Below, piece after piece: positions 5,059 to 8,344 of a stretch of 8,344 nt of DNA. The notes below the pieces were generated by a model that saw nothing but the letters and a program-made list of their open reading frames with translations, was not told the origin of the DNA and ran no database searches. Every line of letters starts with the position of its first letter. The first letter of the stretch is position 1. Position numbers and translations under genes: made by a program. The stretch comes from Nanohaloarchaea archaeon PL-Br10_U2g5 (GTDB taxonomy: Archaea; Halobacteriota; Halobacteria; Halobacteriales; Haloferacaceae), in contig LKMY01000060.1 in the NCBI GenBank assembly GCA_001564205.1, forward strand, positions 1-8,344. Reading direction: 5' to 3'.

Positions 5059-7467
5059 TCAGTTTCCGAACACGCGACTGAGGAGATAGCGCTGTACGAG
5101 TCCGGAGCGTTGTTCGTTTTCGGGCTGGACCATCACCGCGGTACAGTCGACCCGGTCGACGAGCTCGTCTCCGGGCCGTCCGAGAAGCGAGCCGACTGCA
5201 CCGCGGTTTTCTGTTGCGGTGACCAGGAGATCTGCCGGTTCGGCGAACCGAGCGAGCCCGCCGACCGTGTCGTCGGTTTCGAGGACGCGGGACTGAGACG
5301 GGACAGAGAGGATCCGCATCAGCTCGGCGTGGTAGTCTTCGACCCGCTGACGTTGCTGACCGGGCGCGTCTGCCGGGATCGCTTGCAGCAGCGAGAGGGT
5401 CGCACCGGTCTCTTCGGCGATCGCATCTGCGATGAGAAGCTTTAGCGGATCGTACGCGCCCCGCTGGGTCACGACGGCGATCTCGGCGAGCTCCTCGTCC
5501 GTGTCGAAGCCACGGTCTTCGACGAGCGCGACACCACAGGGGACCTCACGGAGTAGTTCTGCGACTTCACCGCCGAGTAGCTTGCGATGGATTTCAGCCG
5601 TCCGCCGCTCCGAAAGCACGAGGTTCGACTCCTCGTGGGCCGCGTACGCGGCGACGGATTTCGGGACCGATTCCGTTCGAACGACGTGTTGACGGAGTCG
5701 ACCGCGACCGGGATCGCCCGGATACAACGGCTCGGTCGGCGGATGTTCCGGCGTCTCGGTCGGGGCCCGGTCCACCGTGCCGGCCTCCGCCGATCGCGAC
5801 TCGTCCGTCACCTCCGGAACGCCCTCACCGTCGGTGCGGAGCGCCTCGGAGAACCAATCGGGCGGATCGCCGTCGAAGCCGAGCCACTCGTCGATCGACT
5901 GGCTCGGGCTGTCAACCCGATCGGTTTTCGCGGTGAACACGCGGTCGGGATGAGCGTCGAACCGAACGATATCGACCGCGCCGCCGCGAAGCCGGGAGAT
6001 ATCGAGTGCGATCCGCGTCATATCACGGGCCGCCGCCGGCGAGGTTCGATCGGTGAGCGCGACGAGTACGTCAGCCCGCCGAGAGCGCTCGAAGGCCTCG
6101 CGGGTTCGTTCGACCGCTCGATCCGCAGCGCCGCGGCGGACCGCCTCGCGGGCTGCGCTCTCGCTGTCGACGTGATGGCGAGCGTACACGAAGTACCAGC
6201 CGGCAGCCAGCGCGGCGATACCGAGGGCGCCGGCCATCGGCCGCAGCCCGAGCTGATACAGCACGAACGCACCCCCGATAATGCCGAACAGCTGGAGCCA
6301 CGGGTAGAGCGGCGCCCGGAACACCGGCTGATACTCGTCGATAGCTCCTTCACGGAATCCGATGAGCGCGAAGTTCAACAAGATAAACACGAGGATCTGG
6401 AACGCGCTCCCGAACTCGGCGACGGCTTGGATCGGAAAGAACGAAACGAGAAAGATCAACAGGAGGCCGGTGAGCGCGACCGCGTTGGCAGGCGTCCCAA
6501 AGCGCTCACTGACCCGTTCTAACGCCGACGGAAAGACACCGTCACGCGCCATCGCGAGCGGAAACCGAGACGCGGCAAGGATGCCGGCGTTGGCCGTCGA
6601 TGCGAGCGCCAACAGCGCCGCGACGACGATGGCGATCACGCCGATACCGCCGAGCGCCTCGTCGGCGACGAGCGCGATCACGGCGCCCTCTCCGTCGGAC
6701 GCTAACGCACCGGATTCGATCGCGCCGGGGATATCGAGTACGCCGACGGTGATGTACACGACGGCGGCGTAGAGAACCGCGACGATCGCCAGGGCTCCGA
6801 CCATCGCTAACGGGAGGTTACGCCCGGGATTTTTCACTTCTTCGGCGACTGCCGGGACCTTCGTCACGCCGGCGTACGAGATGAACACGATCGCGGTCGC
6901 AGCGAGGATTCCCTCGCTCGTGGCGTCGAACGCGCCGGCGGTACGGTCGGGTTGGATATCCGGGACTCCCCCGACGACGAGCCACGCGAGCGCGAGTAAC
7001 AACGCGCCGACGATCGCGAACTGGAGCTTTCCAGATCCCTCGGCACTGACGAGGTTGACGACGGTGAAACACAGTGCCAACCCGACCGCGAGGAACGTGA
7101 TCAGCTCGGCGAGCGACGGCTCGATGTACACGAGGTACGGAACGCCGCCGACGAGCGCGAGGGCGCTTTTCAACGAGAGCATCATCCACGTTCCGACTCC
7201 CGCTATCGTCCCCATCAGCGGCCCCATCCCGCGCTCGACGAAGAGGTACGGTCCCCCGTCTTCGGGCATCGCCGTCGCCATCTCAGAGGCGGATAACGCG
7301 GCCGGGAGCACGAGGATCGCAGCGAGTACGAATGCGAGCACTGCGGCGGACCCAGCGGTGACGTACGCGATTCCCGGCAAAATGAAGATTCCGGACCCAA
7401 CCATCGCGCCGACGGCTATCGCCGTCGTTTCGGCCAGTCCGAGGTCGCGTTTCAGCCCGGATGGCAT
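5059..7467 (-). CDS. APC amino-acid permease fused to USP-like domains
   Basis: An 802-residue membrane protein. Residues 1-428 form an APC-superfamily permease with about twelve predicted helices (roughly 11-31, 38-60, 84-110, 118-140, 147-167, 184-206, 217-240, 272-298, 326-345, 349-371, 387-408, 410-428). The substrate-site motif GSGIF is at 24-28 and the family motif EEVKNPGRNLP at 209-219. After the last helix come two cytoplasmic universal-stress-protein-like modules. The first, from ADVLVALTD (465-472) to about 650, contains a Pro/Asp/Glu-rich insert at about 513-590 and no visible nucleotide motif. The second, from about 660 to 781, ends in ENRGAVGSLLGRPGDELVDR...AVMVQPE, a shortened form of the USP glycine loop. 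Such fusions are known in haloarchaea, and the USP part probably regulates transport. The substrate cannot be told from sequence; an amino acid or cationic metabolite is likely. I see no good TATA box at leaderless distance. Confidence 0.92.
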   Translation of the reverse strand: MPSGLKRDLGLAETTAIAVGAMVGSGIFILPGIAYVTAGSAAVLAFVLAAILVLPAALSASEMATAMPEDGGPYLFVERGMGPLMGTIAGVGTWMMLSLKSALALVGGVPYLVYIEPSLAELITFLAVGLALCFTVVNLVSAEGSGKLQFAIVGALLLALAWLVVGGVPDIQPDRTAGAFDATSEGILAATAIVFISYAGVTKVPAVAEEVKNPGRNLPLAMVGALAIVAVLYAAVVYITVGVLDIPGAIESGALASDGEGAVIALVADEALGGIGVIAIVVAALLALASTANAGILAASRFPLAMARDGVFPSALERVSERFGTPANAVALTGLLLIFLVSFFPIQAVAEFGSAFQILVFILLNFALIGFREGAIDEYQPVFRAPLYPWLQLFGIIGGAFVLYQLGLRPMAGALGIAALAAGWYFVYARHHVDSESAAREAVRRGAADRAVERTREAFERSRRADVLVALTDRTSPAAARDMTRIALDISRLRGGAVDIVRFDAHPDRVFTAKTDRVDSPSQSIDEWLGFDGDPPDWFSEALRTDGEGVPEVTDESRSAEAGTVDRAPTETPEHPPTEPLYPGDPGRGRLRQHVVRTESVPKSVAAYAAHEESNLVLSERRTAEIHRKLLGGEVAELLREVPCGVALVEDRGFDTDEELAEIAVVTQRGAYDPLKLLIADAIAEETGATLSLLQAIPADAPGQQRQRVEDYHAELMRILSVPSQSRVLETDDTVGGLARFAEPADLLVTATENRGAVGSLLGRPGDELVDRVDCTAVMVQPENEQRSGLVQRYLLSRVFGN

Positions 7468-7606
7468 TTGCTCACGTAGTAGTCGGTAGTCACGGCGCCG
7501 TCCTCGGTCTGCTGTCCGTCTCGGTCGCTGACTCTGCGTCTGTCCTGACGGTCACTGTGTGGACGCGACGGATGGACCACGGGATCTGATCGAGACATCT
7601 CTGATT

Positions 7607-7618
7607 CCGCGTACGCGG
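7607..7618. repeat. Perfect 12-bp palindrome between membrane genes
   Basis: CCGCGTACGCGG is a perfect palindrome in the 198-nt gap between the four-helix protein gene and the permease gene, both on the minus strand. A second small inverted repeat, TGACGGTCA, lies at 7546-7554. Otherwise the gap shows no reading frame worth calling, no strong TATA box and no T-run. The palindrome could be an operator for the permease gene or a processing site after the upstream gene. Confidence 0.4.
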
Positions 7619-7665
7619 TATTCACGCATGGATAGCGGCACTAACGAGTATGGGTTGGCCGATCG

Positions 7666-8250
7666 CTATCGCCCGGCGTGGACGCTTAGGCCGAACGTCG
7701 TGACGGCGACGACGGCGGCGACAGCACTCGTGACGGTCGGCGTCGCCGGCACCGAATCGAACACGAGGTACGGATCGATCCCGGAGGCAATGAGCCAGTT
7801 GACCCGAGCGAGGCCGGCGTGGCCGCTGGCGAGAATCCCGACGCCGACCGTAACGCCGAGAAAGCCGGTGATGAACGCGATGCCCGAGAGCGCGTCTTCG
7901 CCCCCGATGAAGGTCCATACGTCCGATTCCGCGGGATCTGGGTTTTTGCGGAGGTAGGCGGCGAGCGCGGCCAGTCCGACCCCGGCAATGGCGAGACAGC
8001 CGACACCGAAGATCACGACCGCGGCCGCGCCGAGCGGCGTCGTCGCGGGATCCCCCGTGAACTGTGAGTCACGGACCGGCTCGGGAAGCGTGACGATGAG
8101 CGGCCAGACGAGCGCCGCGAGCCCAGACAGATAGCTACACCATCGTATTTTACGCGGGATAGGCAGCGGTAGCGTGATGTGTTTCGTCCGCATGAGTTCG
8201 TATCGGGAGCGATCTGCGGGATCGGTGAACGACTCGCTGTCGTCTGGCAT
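7666..8250 (-). CDS. Four-helix membrane protein, unknown function
   Basis: A 194-residue protein that I do not recognise. About four membrane helices are predicted by hydrophobicity at 36-56, 73-98, 121-143 and 172-191. They follow a charged N-terminus of about 35 residues that carries a short proline motif, LPLPIPRKIRW (27-37), just before the first helix. The loop between helices 2 and 3 (KNPDPAESDVWTFIGGEDAL, 102-121) has the RK-rich start expected of a cytoplasmic loop. The loop after helix 3 includes RVNWLIASGIDPYLVFDS (149-166). No signal peptide, metal site or enzyme motif is apparent. The start is ATG with a TATA box 27 nt upstream. It lies 198 nt upstream of the permease gene on the same strand, which is too far to assume an operon. 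The acidic termini and composition match the neighbours, so it is likely a genuine haloarchaeal gene. Confidence 0.72.
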   Translation of the reverse strand: MPDDSESFTDPADRSRYELMRTKHITLPLPIPRKIRWCSYLSGLAALVWPLIVTLPEPVRDSQFTGDPATTPLGAAAVVIFGVGCLAIAGVGLAALAAYLRKNPDPAESDVWTFIGGEDALSGIAFITGFLGVTVGVGILASGHAGLARVNWLIASGIDPYLVFDSVPATPTVTSAVAAVVAVTTFGLSVHAGR

Positions 8251-8272
8251 ATGTCTCTATTTTCGCTGCAGC

Positions 8273-8281
8273 GTACTAAAC
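8273..8281 (-). promoter_or_regulatory. TATA box of the four-helix protein gene
   Basis: On the minus strand this reads GTTTAGTAC, centred about 27 nt before the ATG at 8250. Transcription would start at or beside the ATG, a leaderless gene, and no Shine-Dalgarno sequence is present. This supports the chosen start codon. Confidence 0.6.
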
Positions 8282-8344
8282 GGTGTTTCTGACGAACGGT
8301 TGGAAGCGGCGACCGGCGACCCGTTCGGTATCGCAATCGATGAC
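8279..8344. other. Unassigned right edge, possible partial gene
   Basis: The last 66 bases are open on both strands in at least one frame. On the plus strand the frame through 8291 gives an acidic run ending DPFGIAIDD, with a TTG at 8300 as a possible start and an AT-rich CTATTTTCG (8256-8264) upstream. On the minus strand another frame ends at a TAG (8280-8278) that overlaps the TATA box of the four-helix gene. Too little sequence is present to choose between them. Confidence 0.2.

Noticed and set aside
5587..6522. 311-codon plus-strand open frame within the permease gene
   Set aside because: It is antisense to the USP and last-helix part of the permease, with an Arg-rich composition and no promoter or ribosome site.
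1..8344. Defence island, prophage, insertion sequence, CRISPR array or tRNA
   Set aside because: No transposase, integrase, regularly spaced direct repeats, cloverleaf or shift in base composition was found.

Overview
The window reads as a piece of a halophilic archaeal (class Halobacteria) chromosome. The DNA is GC-rich. The proteins are loaded with Asp/Glu and poor in Lys, promoters are archaeal TATA boxes, several genes look leaderless, and the translation and transcription genes are archaeal types (aIF2 gamma, Rpo7, Spt4). I do not try to name the genus.

Layout, left to right. A DpsA-type ferritin (45-593, +) sits alone behind its own TATA box. Facing it is a two-gene minus-strand unit (1643 down to 699) coding for two small proteins that I recognise as the haloarchaeal families DUF5810 (Cys/His finger plus a histidine-rich stretch) and DUF5809. 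It diverges from a plus-strand informational operon (1819-4937): aIF2 gamma, a PIN-domain nuclease of the FCF1-like group, RNA polymerase subunit Rpo7 (E'), Spt4 (E''), and a DUF359 GTP-dependent dephospho-CoA kinase. The first two genes are 1 nt apart and rpo7/spt4 share a TGATG junction, which supports co-expression. The cluster joins translation initiation, putative rRNA processing, transcription initiation/elongation and the last step of CoA synthesis.

The right half is on the minus strand. A 12-helix APC amino-acid permease fused to two universal-stress-protein-like domains (7467-5059) converges on the kinase gene. Upstream of it lies an unrecognised four-helix membrane protein (8250-7666) with a good leaderless promoter. 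No tRNA, rRNA, insertion sequence, CRISPR array or integrase was seen.

Most of the window is conserved core haloarchaeal gene content, and I do not see a clearly new multi-gene system. The points most worth following are the DUF5810-DUF5809 pair placed back to back with aIF2 gamma, the reduced zinc knuckle of aIF2 gamma, the permease-USP fusion with a degenerate first USP module and a long acidic/proline insert, and the orphan membrane protein with a perfect 12-bp palindrome downstream.
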